Source: an uncultured Bryobacteraceae bacterium
GTDB taxonomy: Bacteria; Acidobacteriota; Terriglobia; Bryobacterales; Bryobacteraceae
Assembly: GCA_937924525.1 (NCBI GenBank)
Contig: CALDSU010000012.1
Location: forward strand, 55,390 to 119,389
DNA: 64,000 nucleotides
Reading direction: 5' to 3'
The position numbers and the translations under genes were made by a program. Shown in pieces: positions 1 through 7,231 of this stretch. The notes below the pieces were generated by a model. The model was not told where the DNA came from, made no database searches, and saw nothing but the letters and a program-made list of their open reading frames with translations. Numbering within the stretch: position 1 is the first letter of the stretch; each line of letters opens with the position of its first letter.

Positions 1-406
1 CGGCGCCTTCGATCACGACGTACTCAAAGCGCTCCGCCAGCCGCGCATAGGCCGCCAGCGCCTGGCCCAGCAGGTAATCGAAATGCGCATAGTAGTCGCC
101 AGCGCTGAGTGTCCTCCACACCTTTCCGTTGACTACCACCTGGCTGCCGCAATCCGAGTTCGGTTTCAGCAGAATCGGATTCAGGTCAGGCGACGGTTCC
201 AGCCCGCAGGCTTCGGCTTGCGCAACCTGCGCGCGTCCGATCTCCCCCCCGCCGGGGCACGGATAGGAATTGTTGGACATGTTCTGCGCCTTGAAGGGTG
301 CGACCCGAAACCCCTGGCGAAACAGGTAGCGACAAATCGCCGTGGTCATCCAGCTTTTGCCGGCATGCGACGCCGTGCCGCCGACGAAGATGGGTTTGGC
401 GGGCAT
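1..406 (-). CDS. cobQ: Cobyric acid synthase, N-terminal part (runs off window)
   Basis: This is the first 135 residues of the glutamine-dependent amidotransferase that amidates adenosylcobyrinic acid a,c-diamide in the cytoplasm. The translation begins MPAKPIFVGGTASHAGKSW, which contains the GTxSxxGK nucleotide-binding loop of the dethiobiotin-synthetase-like domain. It is followed by the family signature VAPFKAQNMSNNS, then GGEIGRAQ and LLKPNSDCGSQVVVNGK. The C-terminal glutaminase (GATase_3) domain lies beyond the window edge. The ATG at 406-404 is 9 bases after the stop of the adenosyltransferase gene, so the two are probably one transcript under the upstream cobalamin riboswitch. The identity rests on motif recognition and is strong. 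The gene is incomplete only because of the window boundary. Confidence 0.93.
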   Translation of the reverse strand, partial: MPAKPIFVGGTASHAGKSWMTTAICRYLFRQGFRVAPFKAQNMSNNSYPCPGGGEIGRAQVAQAEACGLEPSPDLNPILLKPNSDCGSQVVVNGKVWRTLSAGDYYAHFDYLLGQALAAYARLAERFEYVVIEGA

Positions 407-415
407 CGCGGCGGG

Positions 416-991
416 CTACCAGGCGCGCGACCAGCGCGGACCGGCGTGCGCGGCGTCGCGCAGGCGGGCGTCGCGGCCGCCCTGTAATTCGATCTGTCGC
501 CCGCACAGCCACAACAGGTCGGAAAGACGGTTGAGGTAGCGGAGTACGTTGGGCTGCACCGCAACGCCGCCTTCCCGCAACCCGACGATCAGGCGCTCGG
601 CGCGGCGGCAGATAGTGCGCGCCACGTCGTAAGCCGCCGATGCCGGGTCCTCGCCCGGAATCGACCAGTCCGCCAGCATGCCCTCGATGGCTTCCAGGCG
701 ATGCACTTCCGCGGTGAGCCGGTCCACCATGGCATCGGTGATTTCGGGCGGTTTCTTCTTGCTTTCCGGGGGAGTGGCCAGCGAAGACCCGACGGCGAAC
801 AATTCTCGCTGGATCGTTTTGGTCAGCTCCCGCAGCCCCTCATCGGCGCAGATCGAGCGGGCGAAACCCATGGCGGAGATCAACTCGTCGAGCGTGCCGT
901 AGGCCTCGACCCGGGGGTCGCTCTTGGAGACGCGGACGCCGCCCGCCAGGCCGGTTTGGCCGCCGTCGCCGCGCTGGGTGGCTATCGACAT
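416..991 (-). CDS. PduO-type cob(I)alamin adenosyltransferase
   Basis: This 191-residue cytoplasmic enzyme transfers the adenosyl group of ATP to cob(I)alamin (or the corrinoid intermediate) to make adenosylcobalamin. It is the PduO/MMAB trimeric type, shown by the N-terminal ATP-binding motif TQRGDGGQTGL, the segment DPRVEAYGTLDELIS, and the C-terminal RTICRRAERLIV and YLNRLSDLLWLCGR helices. The open frame extends 13 codons further upstream, but the ATG at 991 gives the normal family N-terminus, so I chose it. It lies directly downstream of a cobalamin riboswitch and 9 bases before cobQ, which fits feedback control of B12 synthesis or salvage. The last 15 or so residues are Arg/Ala-rich and poorly conserved. 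Confidence 0.92.
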   Translation of the reverse strand: MSIATQRGDGGQTGLAGGVRVSKSDPRVEAYGTLDELISAMGFARSICADEGLRELTKTIQRELFAVGSSLATPPESKKKPPEITDAMVDRLTAEVHRLEAIEGMLADWSIPGEDPASAAYDVARTICRRAERLIVGLREGGVAVQPNVLRYLNRLSDLLWLCGRQIELQGGRDARLRDAAHAGPRWSRAW

Positions 992-1094
992 GGACGCTCC
1001 TCCGGTTGCGGAGCGTGATCGTTTCGGCAAGTCGCTGGCATCGGGCCTCTCCCTCGAAGGCGTTTGCGTTTCACGAGTGCGCGCCCGGGGGGCG

Positions 1095-1303
1095 CGGGCA
1101 ACCGGCAGGTCTTCGGACTCTGCAGGCGCTGTTCCTACTGGCCGTCGCTTCCCGGCGCGCGCAAGCGCCAGTGCTGGACCGCGCCAAAGTGGCGCGGTGA
1201 CGGGGTTCGTTCCTGCTTACCGCTGCGGGGCAGTTCCGGATTCGCACCGGATTCCCGTTTTCACCCTCCCCGCGCACGGGGAGAGAACCGATTGCACCCC
1301 GTA
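1095..1303 (-). promoter_or_regulatory. Cobalamin (AdoCbl) riboswitch
   Basis: Read on the minus strand, the leader contains the conserved cobalamin-riboswitch core. GGGAATCCGGTGCGAATCC and then ACTGCCCCGCAGCGGTAAGC lie around 1215-1257. GACGGCCAGTAGGA comes next, and the B12-box end AGTCCGAAGACCTGCCGG is at about 1102-1119. The order and spacing match the class. It sits about 110 bases upstream of the adenosyltransferase start. A GC-rich hairpin at 1078-1098 between the aptamer and the gene could be the expression platform, either by sequestering the ribosome site or by terminating transcription. B12 binding should repress the cob genes downstream. Confidence 0.93.
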
Positions 1304-1370
1304 GGGTATCACGCAGGGGACCGGTGGGCATCCCAGGTTCGCGGGCGGCGGCCGGCTACAATCGGAGCGG

Positions 1371-1940
1371 ATGCCGGAACGGAACCAGCGCCCGCGGCCG
1401 CGCCTGGACGAGAACGCCCTGTTCGACTACGCCGTGCAGGCGCTCGCCGCCCGCGCGCATTCGTCGGCCGAACTGCGGCGGAAGTTGCGCGCGAAGGCGG
1501 CGCGCGCCGGCGACGTCGAACGGGTCGTGGCCCGCCTGAAAGAGTGCGGCTACTTGAGCGACCGGCGCTTTGCGGAAACGCTCGCCGGCGCCCGGCTGCA
1601 CAACCAGGGGTTCGGCAAGGCCCGCGTGCTGCGTGAACTGCGCGGGCGGCGCGTCGCGCCGTCCGTCGCGGAGAAAGCCGTCCGGGACACCTACGCCGAG
1701 GTGGACGAGACGGCGCTGATCGAGCAGTACGTCGAGCGGCGTATCCTGCGCGCCGGACGAGGCGAGCGCCTGCGGGACGAAAAGGAGCTGGCTTCGGCGT
1801 ACCGCAAACTGCTGCGCGCCGGTTTCAGCCACGGCAACGCGCTCGGCGTCCTGAAACGGCTCGCAGCCACGCCCGGCCAATTCGATGAGTTTGATCCCCC
1901 GGAACCGGAGGCGGCAGGGGAGGAGGCGCCGGGCGTATAG
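1371..1940 (+). CDS. recX: RecX family regulatory protein
   Basis: This 189-residue protein is a modulator of RecA filament assembly. It is small, basic and helical, with the tandem three-helix RecX repeats. The first repeat holds ALFDYAVQALAARAHSSAELRRKL, the second KECGYLSDRRFAETLAGARL with the typical GYLSDxRFA signature, and the third GFGKARVLRELRGRRV. The C-terminal repeat is DEKELASAYRKLLRAGFSH. The N-terminal 12 residues and the last 20 (acidic, Pro/Glu-rich) are low complexity. The ATG at 1371 is the first in frame. recA is not next to it, which is common outside Gammaproteobacteria. The gene is divergent from the cobalamin operon and convergent with fabD. Confidence 0.85.
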   Translation: MPERNQRPRPRLDENALFDYAVQALAARAHSSAELRRKLRAKAARAGDVERVVARLKECGYLSDRRFAETLAGARLHNQGFGKARVLRELRGRRVAPSVAEKAVRDTYAEVDETALIEQYVERRILRAGRGERLRDEKELASAYRKLLRAGFSHGNALGVLKRLAATPGQFDEFDPPEPEAAGEEAPGV

Positions 1941-1980
1941 CCGCGCGGGCCCTGCCGGCCCCCGGCGCAGGATGGCGCGG

Positions 1981-2904
1981 TCAGGCGAGCGCTTTTTCGA
2001 GGTCGGCCGGGTCGCCGAACTTCACGCCAGAAAGCGCGGGATCGATATTGCGGAGCAAGCCGGTCAGCACCGCGCCTGCGCCCACTTCGACAAAGCGCGT
2101 CACGCCCTGGGCGGCCAGGTAGCGAACCGATTCCGCCCAACGCACGGGATTGGGCACCTGCTGATACAAACCCTCCCGCGCCTCCGCGCCGGTGTGAATT
2201 TCGCGCGCCTGCCAGTTGTTCACCAGCGGAATCCGGAGGTCGCGAAAGACCGTCTGCGCGAGATCCGCCGCCAGTTTTTCCTGCGCGGGCTTCATCAACG
2301 CGCAGTGGAACGGCGCGCTCACCGGGAGCAGTACGGCGCGCTTGGCGCCGGCGGCCTTGGCCCGTTCGACCGCCCGTTGGACCGCTCCGGCGTGACCGGC
2401 GATCACCACCTGGTCCGGAGAATTCAGGTTCGCCGCGCTCACGACCTCGCCCTCGGCCGCCTCCTCGAGGACGCGGTCCAGCGCGTCGCCGGGCATCTTC
2501 AGCAGTGCGGCCATCGCGCCGGCTCCGGGCGGGACCGCCTCCTGCATATACCGGCCGCGTTGCCGGACCAGGCGCACGGCGTCCGCGAACTGGAGGCTGC
2601 CCGCCGCCACCAGCGCCGAGTACTCGCCCAGGCTGTGCCCGGCCACATAGGCCGCATCCAACCCGTGTTCCCGCAAGACGGCCAGCGCGGCCACCGATAC
2701 GGTAAGCAAGGCCGGCTGGGTGTTCTCCGTCAATTTCAATTGTTCGTCCGGCCCCTCAAAACAGAGGCGGGAGATCGCGAACCCCAGGGCCTCATCGGCT
2801 TCGTGGAAGACGCGCCGCGCCGAGGGGAACGTATCCGCGAGGTTCTTCCCCATGCCCGCCGCCTGCGAGCCCTGGCCAGGGAACAAAAATGCGATTTTCG
2901 ACAT
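1981..2904 (-). CDS. fabD: Malonyl-CoA:ACP transacylase
   Basis: FabD (307 residues) transfers the malonyl group from CoA to acyl carrier protein, supplying the extender unit for type II fatty acid synthesis in the cytoplasm. The N-terminal FPGQGSQ motif, the nucleophile elbow GHSLGEYSAL with Ser91, and APFHCALM with catalytic His200 are all present. Arg116 falls in the RQRG motif that binds the malonyl carboxylate. The length is normal and the protein begins at MSKIAFLFPGQGSQ. No other fab gene is adjacent, so it appears to stand alone, 31 bases downstream of the end of the exported DapA-like gene on the same strand. Confidence 0.95.
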   Translation of the reverse strand: MSKIAFLFPGQGSQAAGMGKNLADTFPSARRVFHEADEALGFAISRLCFEGPDEQLKLTENTQPALLTVSVAALAVLREHGLDAAYVAGHSLGEYSALVAAGSLQFADAVRLVRQRGRYMQEAVPPGAGAMAALLKMPGDALDRVLEEAAEGEVVSAANLNSPDQVVIAGHAGAVQRAVERAKAAGAKRAVLLPVSAPFHCALMKPAQEKLAADLAQTVFRDLRIPLVNNWQAREIHTGAEAREGLYQQVPNPVRWAESVRYLAAQGVTRFVEVGAGAVLTGLLRNIDPALSGVKFGDPADLEKALA

Positions 2905-2935
2905 TCTTCCAATTGTAGAAGGCTGCCGCGCGCGC

Positions 2936-3913
2936 TTACACGCGGAAATGCGGCTTCAACAATTCGAAGATGTCGTCCAACTCGCGCAGGTCGCCGGCGT
3001 CCATGGTGAATTTGCGCGTGCGGCGCATGACCACGGTCTTGAAGATTCCGCGCCGCCGCAGGATCTCCTTTTGGAGGACGAAACCCGTCTGCCGCTCGAG
3101 GACTGCGGAAAGCAGAAACTTAGCGAACAGCTCGCGCGACTCTTTCTTCTTGCCTTCGTGGAACAAGTCCCAAATGGCCGCCTGGATGTCCGCGAAGCCG
3201 GCGCCGGCCATCGTTCCGCCGCCGCCGCGCTCCATCTCCTGATAGAGGTTCATCGCCCCGCCCCCGGTCGAGGCGATCAGCCGGCCCTTCGCTTCGCGCG
3301 CCAGGCGGGTGACGTCGTGCGGGATGTTGCCCATCTCCAACTTGGCGATCTTGTAGCTGGGTATTTTGTCGGCGAGTCTCAGCAGCCAGTCCGTGTTCAT
3401 GCCCGGAGTCGAGACTTGCACCGACAGCGGCAGTTTGGAGACGGAGGCGATCGCCAGGAAATACTCCGTGAGCGCGTCGGGGTCGGAAGAGTTGTCGCCC
3501 GGCCCGAGCGCGTGCAGACCGTCGGCGCCGATCTTCTCGGCGTAGCGGGCGTACTCCATCGCCTCGAATTTGTTGGCGCCGTGCACGCCGATTAGTACGG
3601 TGGTGCGGCCGCGCGCCTCCTGGACGACGGTCTGCGCATAGCGCATGCGTTCCTTGCAAGAAAGCGACGTGGTTTCGCCGGCGCCGGCGGGCCAGACGAT
3701 GCCATGCACGCCGCCGCGCACCAGAAAGTCGGTTTCCTTGCGCAGCGATTCCTCGTCGATCTCCAGATTGTCCAGGAAAGGGGTCTGCATGATGACGAAG
3801 ATGCCTTCCCATTGCTTCTGGCCGGAAGCGGCGGACGAGGAAGACGCGGACAGAGCGGCGGCCGTCGCGGCCGAGCCGGAGAGAAACGTACGGCGAGAGG
3901 TGAGTGAAGACAT
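2936..3913 (-). CDS. Exported DapA-like (dihydrodipicolinate synthase family) protein
   Basis: This 325-residue member of the class I aldolase DapA/NAL superfamily carries an apparent Tat signal: SRRTFLSG at residues 6-13, then an Ala/Ser-rich hydrophobic stretch. The TIM barrel starts near residue 35. The usual GTTGE loop is represented by AGAGETTSLS (residues 77-86) and the Schiff-base lysine probably lies in SYKIAKLEMG (K188 or K191). The tyrosine of the usual YNNP motif is missing, since the aligned segment reads SVQVSTPG. Activity as a true dihydrodipicolinate synthase is therefore unlikely; a periplasmic aldolase/lyase of unknown substrate or a non-catalytic protein is possible. It is followed on the same strand by fabD and preceded by a radical SAM gene that also has an export signal. 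Confidence 0.72.
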   Translation of the reverse strand: MSSLTSRRTFLSGSAATAAALSASSSSAASGQKQWEGIFVIMQTPFLDNLEIDEESLRKETDFLVRGGVHGIVWPAGAGETTSLSCKERMRYAQTVVQEARGRTTVLIGVHGANKFEAMEYARYAEKIGADGLHALGPGDNSSDPDALTEYFLAIASVSKLPLSVQVSTPGMNTDWLLRLADKIPSYKIAKLEMGNIPHDVTRLAREAKGRLIASTGGGAMNLYQEMERGGGGTMAGAGFADIQAAIWDLFHEGKKKESRELFAKFLLSAVLERQTGFVLQKEILRRRGIFKTVVMRRTRKFTMDAGDLRELDDIFELLKPHFRV

Positions 3914-3966
3914 GTCCCCTCTTGAATATCAGAGTTTGCCGCCGTGCGGTAGCGGTGATGCCGGCC

Positions 3967-4998
3967 CTAGCCGGTGGCGAGGTTGGTCAGACCGGCGTCG
4001 CGCGCCCAGCGCAGCGCCTGGTGATACTCGGCGCGCGTGGGGCGGCGGTTGATCTCCGGGTACTGATGGGCGCGATGTTCGGGGCGGTATTGCGCCATCA
4101 GGTTGACATAGGTGGAAGGGCGCAGCCGCTCGGCGACGAACTTCACAAACCGGTCGGTGCCGGAGGCGTTCTCGGGCAGCACCAAGTGCCGCACCATGAG
4201 CCCCCGCAAGGCGATCCCCTGCTCGTCGGTGACCAGGTCGCCCACCTGCCGGTGCATCTCCACCAGCGCGGCGGCGGCGACCTCGGGGTAATCCGAGGCG
4301 CCGGCCGATAAGCGTGCGGCTTGGGCCGGATCCTGGTACTTGAAGTCGGGCAGGTAAATATCCACTACGCCATCCAGCAGCTTGAGAATCTCGACGGGTT
4401 CGTAGCCGCCGCAGTTGTAGACCAGCGGCAGGCGCAGCCCGCGCTGGATGGCGATCCGCAGCGCGCCCACGATGTTCGGGACGATGTGGGTGGGCGTCAC
4501 CAGGTTGATGTTGTGACAACCCTGGTTCTGCAAGTCCATCATCAGCCGCGCCAGCGTCTCGTCGCTGACCAGAGTCCCGGCGCCGCGGTGGGCGATCTCC
4601 CAGTTCTGGCAGTAGACGCACAGCAGGTTGCAGTGGCTGAAAAAAACCGTGCCCGATCCGCGCCGCCCCGTCAAGGGGCCTTCCTCGCCGTAGTGGGGAT
4701 GGGCGGAGGAAACGCGCGCGCGATCCGCGGCGCGGCAGACTCCCTTTTCGCCCCGCGTGCGATTGACGCCGCACTGCCGGGGACACAGCCGGCAGGAGCG
4801 GTAGACCCCCTTGAGTTCCGCCTCGCGCCGGGCAAGTTCGCCGCTGGCCTCGAGCGCCAGGTAAGCCGGTTCCCAGCCGTGGCGCGCCCGCACGGGCTGG
4901 CGGGGAGCGGCCGACCCAGGCTGGCAGGCCGAGGTAAGGGTGAGCAAGCCGCCGGTAAGCACGCCGACTTCGAATTGCCGCCTCGTCGTATTGGACAT
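3967..4998 (-). CDS. Radical SAM protein, PflX/COG1313 type, with Tat-lipoprotein-like signal
   Basis: This 343-residue protein has the radical SAM cluster motif CNLLCVYC (C-x3-C-x2-C) in the context SGTVFFSHCNLLCVYCQNW. Before it lies the auxiliary cysteine motif CRLCPRQCGVNR...GVC that is typical of the PflX/COG1313 family, which has no settled function. The open frame extends upstream antisense to clpP, but the ATG at 4998 gives MSNTTRRQFEVGVLTGG, a twin-arginine motif plus hydrophobic stretch ending in TSAC, which resembles a lipobox. An exported radical SAM enzyme would be odd, because the chemistry needs cytosolic SAM and low-potential reductant. The first part could therefore be a mis-predicted signal or a real membrane anchor. 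It is divergent from clpP. Confidence 0.8.
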   Translation of the reverse strand: MSNTTRRQFEVGVLTGGLLTLTSACQPGSAAPRQPVRARHGWEPAYLALEASGELARREAELKGVYRSCRLCPRQCGVNRTRGEKGVCRAADRARVSSAHPHYGEEGPLTGRRGSGTVFFSHCNLLCVYCQNWEIAHRGAGTLVSDETLARLMMDLQNQGCHNINLVTPTHIVPNIVGALRIAIQRGLRLPLVYNCGGYEPVEILKLLDGVVDIYLPDFKYQDPAQAARLSAGASDYPEVAAAALVEMHRQVGDLVTDEQGIALRGLMVRHLVLPENASGTDRFVKFVAERLRPSTYVNLMAQYRPEHRAHQYPEINRRPTRAEYHQALRWARDAGLTNLATG

Positions 4999-5085
4999 CG
5001 GAGGATCCTGCCCTGAGTATGCGCCAGCGCGGTTCGCAAGTCGAGGGGGGCGGCGGAAAACCCGAAAACGTGGTTCGATAGAAGG

Positions 5086-5670
5086 ATGGCCCTGGTTCCC
5101 ATGGTGGTGGAGCAGACCTCGCGCGGCGAACGCGCCTATGACATCTACTCCCGCCTGCTCAAAGACAACATCATCTTCATCGGGGTGCCGATCGACGATC
5201 ACGTCGCCAATCTGGTCACCGCGCAACTGCTGTTCCTGGAAGCGGAGGCGCCCGACAAGGATATCTATCTGTACATCAATTCGCCGGGGGGCTCGATCAC
5301 CGCGGGCATGGCCATTTACGACACCATGCAGTTCATCCGGCCCGACGTAAGCACCATTTGTATCGGCCAGGCCGCATCGATGGCGGCTTTGCTGCTGGCG
5401 GCGGGTACGGCGGGCAAGCGCTTCTCGTTGCCCAACTCCCGGATTCTGATTCATCAGCCGTCCATGGGGGGCTTGTCCGGCCAAGCCGCCGACATCGACA
5501 TCTATGCCCGGGAGATCTTGCGCATGCGCGAAATCACCAACAGCATTTTGGCGCGGCACACCGGCCAACCCCTCGAGAAGGTCGCCCGGGATGTGGACCG
5601 CGACTACATTATGAGCGCGGCGGAGGCCAAGGACTACGGCCTCGTCGACGCCATCATCGACCGGCATTGA
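5086..5670 (+). CDS. clpP: ATP-dependent Clp protease proteolytic subunit
   Basis: ClpP (194 residues) is the serine peptidase that forms the double-heptamer degradation chamber capped by ClpX. The catalytic triad is visible as Ser98 in GQAASMAA, His123 in [11 protein letters not shown] and Asp173 in the VDRDY segment. Conserved [20 protein letters not shown] and the C-terminal [15 protein letters not shown] are present. The mature N-terminus [25 protein letters not shown] is family-typical, and the ATG at 5086 is the natural start. It precedes clpX by 195 bases, but clpX also has its own promoter, so the two may be transcribed together and separately. Confidence 0.97.
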   Translation: MALVPMVVEQTSRGERAYDIYSRLLKDNIIFIGVPIDDHVANLVTAQLLFLEAEAPDKDIYLYINSPGGSITAGMAIYDTMQFIRPDVSTICIGQAASMAALLLAAGTAGKRFSLPNSRILIHQPSMGGLSGQAADIDIYAREILRMREITNSILARHTGQPLEKVARDVDRDYIMSAAEAKDYGLVDAIIDRH

Positions 5671-5750
5671 CCGGATTGGGTCGGCGGAACCCCTTAGGGT
5701 CGGCCGCATTCCCTGACGGGACTCGGAACGAACCGGGACGGAAAACCCTT

Positions 5751-5780
5751 TTGACTTCTCTTTCCCCTGTTGGCGATAAT
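5751..5780 (+). promoter_or_regulatory. Sigma-70 type promoter for clpX
   Basis: A -35 box TTGACT at 5751-5756 and a -10 box GATAAT at 5775-5780 are separated by 18 bases. They sit in an AT-richer patch between clpP and clpX. Transcription would begin near 5787, giving a leader of about 80 bases before the clpX GTG. A strong ribosome site, GAGGAGAGG, lies at 5853-5861. This is visible in sequence only; start-site mapping would decide. Confidence 0.6.
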
Positions 5781-5865
5781 AGAGGCAGCAGATTCAACGC
5801 GGGACCAATGACTCCGAGGGGTTCCATCCCGGGCCATCCCATTCAAACCGGCGAGGAGAGGACGT

Positions 5866-7134
5866 GTGAAACGTACCGGCTCAGATGATACGCTTCGTTG
5901 CTCGTTCTGCCATAAGAGCCAAGATGTTGTCGGCAAGCTGATCTCCTCCCCCAGCGATTATCCGCGCGCCTACATTTGCGACGAGTGCATTGCCGTCTGC
6001 AACTCGATTCTGGAAGATGACAAGGCGGACCACCCGTCTTCGCCCCCCAGCCGTTTGCCTAAGCCACTGGAAGTAAAGGAATACCTGGATCAGTACGTGA
6101 TCGGGCAGGAAGGGACGAAAAAGAAGCTGGCCGTCGCTGTCTACAATCACTGCAAGCGGGTGCACATGAACAAGCTGCGGTCGACGGACGTCGAACTGCA
6201 GAAGTCCAACATCCTGCTGATCGGACCGACCGGCACGGGCAAGACCCTGCTGGCGCAGACGCTTGCCCGCATCCTGGACGTGCCCTTCGCGATTGTCGAT
6301 GCCACCACCTTGACCGAAGCCGGCTATGTAGGCGAAGATGTGGAGAACATCATCCTGAAGCTGCTCCAGGCGGCGGATGGAGATGTGCAGCGCTGCCAGC
6401 AGGGCATCATCTATATTGATGAAGTTGACAAGATCTGCCGGAAGGATGAGAACCCGTCGATCACCCGGGACGTCTCGGGCGAGGGCGTCCAGCAGGCCTT
6501 ATTGAAGATCCTGGAAGGCACGGTAGCCAATGTCCCGCCCCAGGGCGGGCGCAAGCATCCGCACCAGGAATTTACCCCGGTGGACACCACCAACATCCTG
6601 TTCATCTGCGGCGGGGCGTTCGTTGGGCTGGAGAAAGTGATCTCGCGCCGGATTGGCAAGAAGTCGATGGGCTTCCTGAACGAGGAGGACCGCCAGAAGA
6701 CCGCCGCAGGCATCAGTGGACGCCGCGACATCAACCTGCTCGAGCAGGTGCAGCCGGTGGATCTGATCAAGTACGGCTTCATCCCGGAGTTTATCGGCCG
6801 GATGCCGGTGGTGGCGGTCCTCGAAGACCTGGACCGGCAGGCGCTGATCCAGATTCTTTCGAAGCCGAAAAACTCGATTATCCGTCAGTACCAGAAGCTG
6901 TTTGAGTACGAAAACGTCCGCTTGCGCTTTACCGACGATGCGCTGGAAGCGGTGGCCACGCTGGCGATGGAGCGCAAGGTCGGAGCCCGCGGGTTGCGCA
7001 TGATCCTGGAGGATCTGATGCTCGACCTGATGTACTACCTTCCGTCGTACAAGAAAGTGCGCGAGTTCCAGGTGACGAAAGAGATGGTGCTGGCGCAAAA
7101 GATTAATTTGACCCTGCTGGAAAAGGCAGGCTAG
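5866..7134 (+). CDS. clpX: ATP-dependent Clp protease ATP-binding subunit ClpX
   Basis: ClpX (422 residues) is the AAA+ unfoldase that recognises substrates and threads them into ClpP. It has the N-terminal C4 zinc-binding domain (C12, C15, C38, C41), the Walker A loop GPTGTGKT near residue 122 and the pore loop GYVGEDVE. Walker B is [10 protein letters not shown], and the IGF-type ClpP-contact region is represented by [11 protein letters not shown]. Sensor 2 is GARGLR in the C-terminal domain. The GTG start at 5866 is supported by the GAGGAGAGG ribosome site 4 bases upstream. It sits between clpP and lon, a common order, with its own putative promoter in the clpP-clpX gap. Confidence 0.97.
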   Translation: MKRTGSDDTLRCSFCHKSQDVVGKLISSPSDYPRAYICDECIAVCNSILEDDKADHPSSPPSRLPKPLEVKEYLDQYVIGQEGTKKKLAVAVYNHCKRVHMNKLRSTDVELQKSNILLIGPTGTGKTLLAQTLARILDVPFAIVDATTLTEAGYVGEDVENIILKLLQAADGDVQRCQQGIIYIDEVDKICRKDENPSITRDVSGEGVQQALLKILEGTVANVPPQGGRKHPHQEFTPVDTTNILFICGGAFVGLEKVISRRIGKKSMGFLNEEDRQKTAAGISGRRDINLLEQVQPVDLIKYGFIPEFIGRMPVVAVLEDLDRQALIQILSKPKNSIIRQYQKLFEYENVRLRFTDDALEAVATLAMERKVGARGLRMILEDLMLDLMYYLPSYKKVREFQVTKEMVLAQKINLTLLEKAG

Positions 7135-7145
7135 CTTCCTCTGTA

Positions 7146-7176
7146 GGGCAGCCCGCGTGTGCGGGGATGGCTGCCC
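7146..7176 (+). terminator. Intergenic hairpin between clpX and lon
   Basis: The stem GGGCAGCC (7146-7153) pairs perfectly with GGCTGCCC (7169-7176), and the loop holds a smaller CGC/GCG hairpin. A T-rich run follows only at about 7190-7196, so it is not a textbook intrinsic terminator. It could attenuate readthrough from clpX into lon or be an intergenic palindromic repeat. Confidence 0.4.
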
Positions 7177-7231
7177 GTTCTCCAAGCAGTTTTTGTTGGT
7201 CTCACATCCGCACACCCGGGATCATTCATCA

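Noticed and set aside
1885..3009. Long plus-strand open frame (374 residues) over fabD
   Set aside because: It is antisense to fabD with GC-skewed third positions, no motif and no ribosome site.
4999..5709. 237 extra N-terminal residues on the radical SAM protein
   Set aside because: They are antisense to clpP and lack family similarity; the ATG at 4998 gives the normal start.
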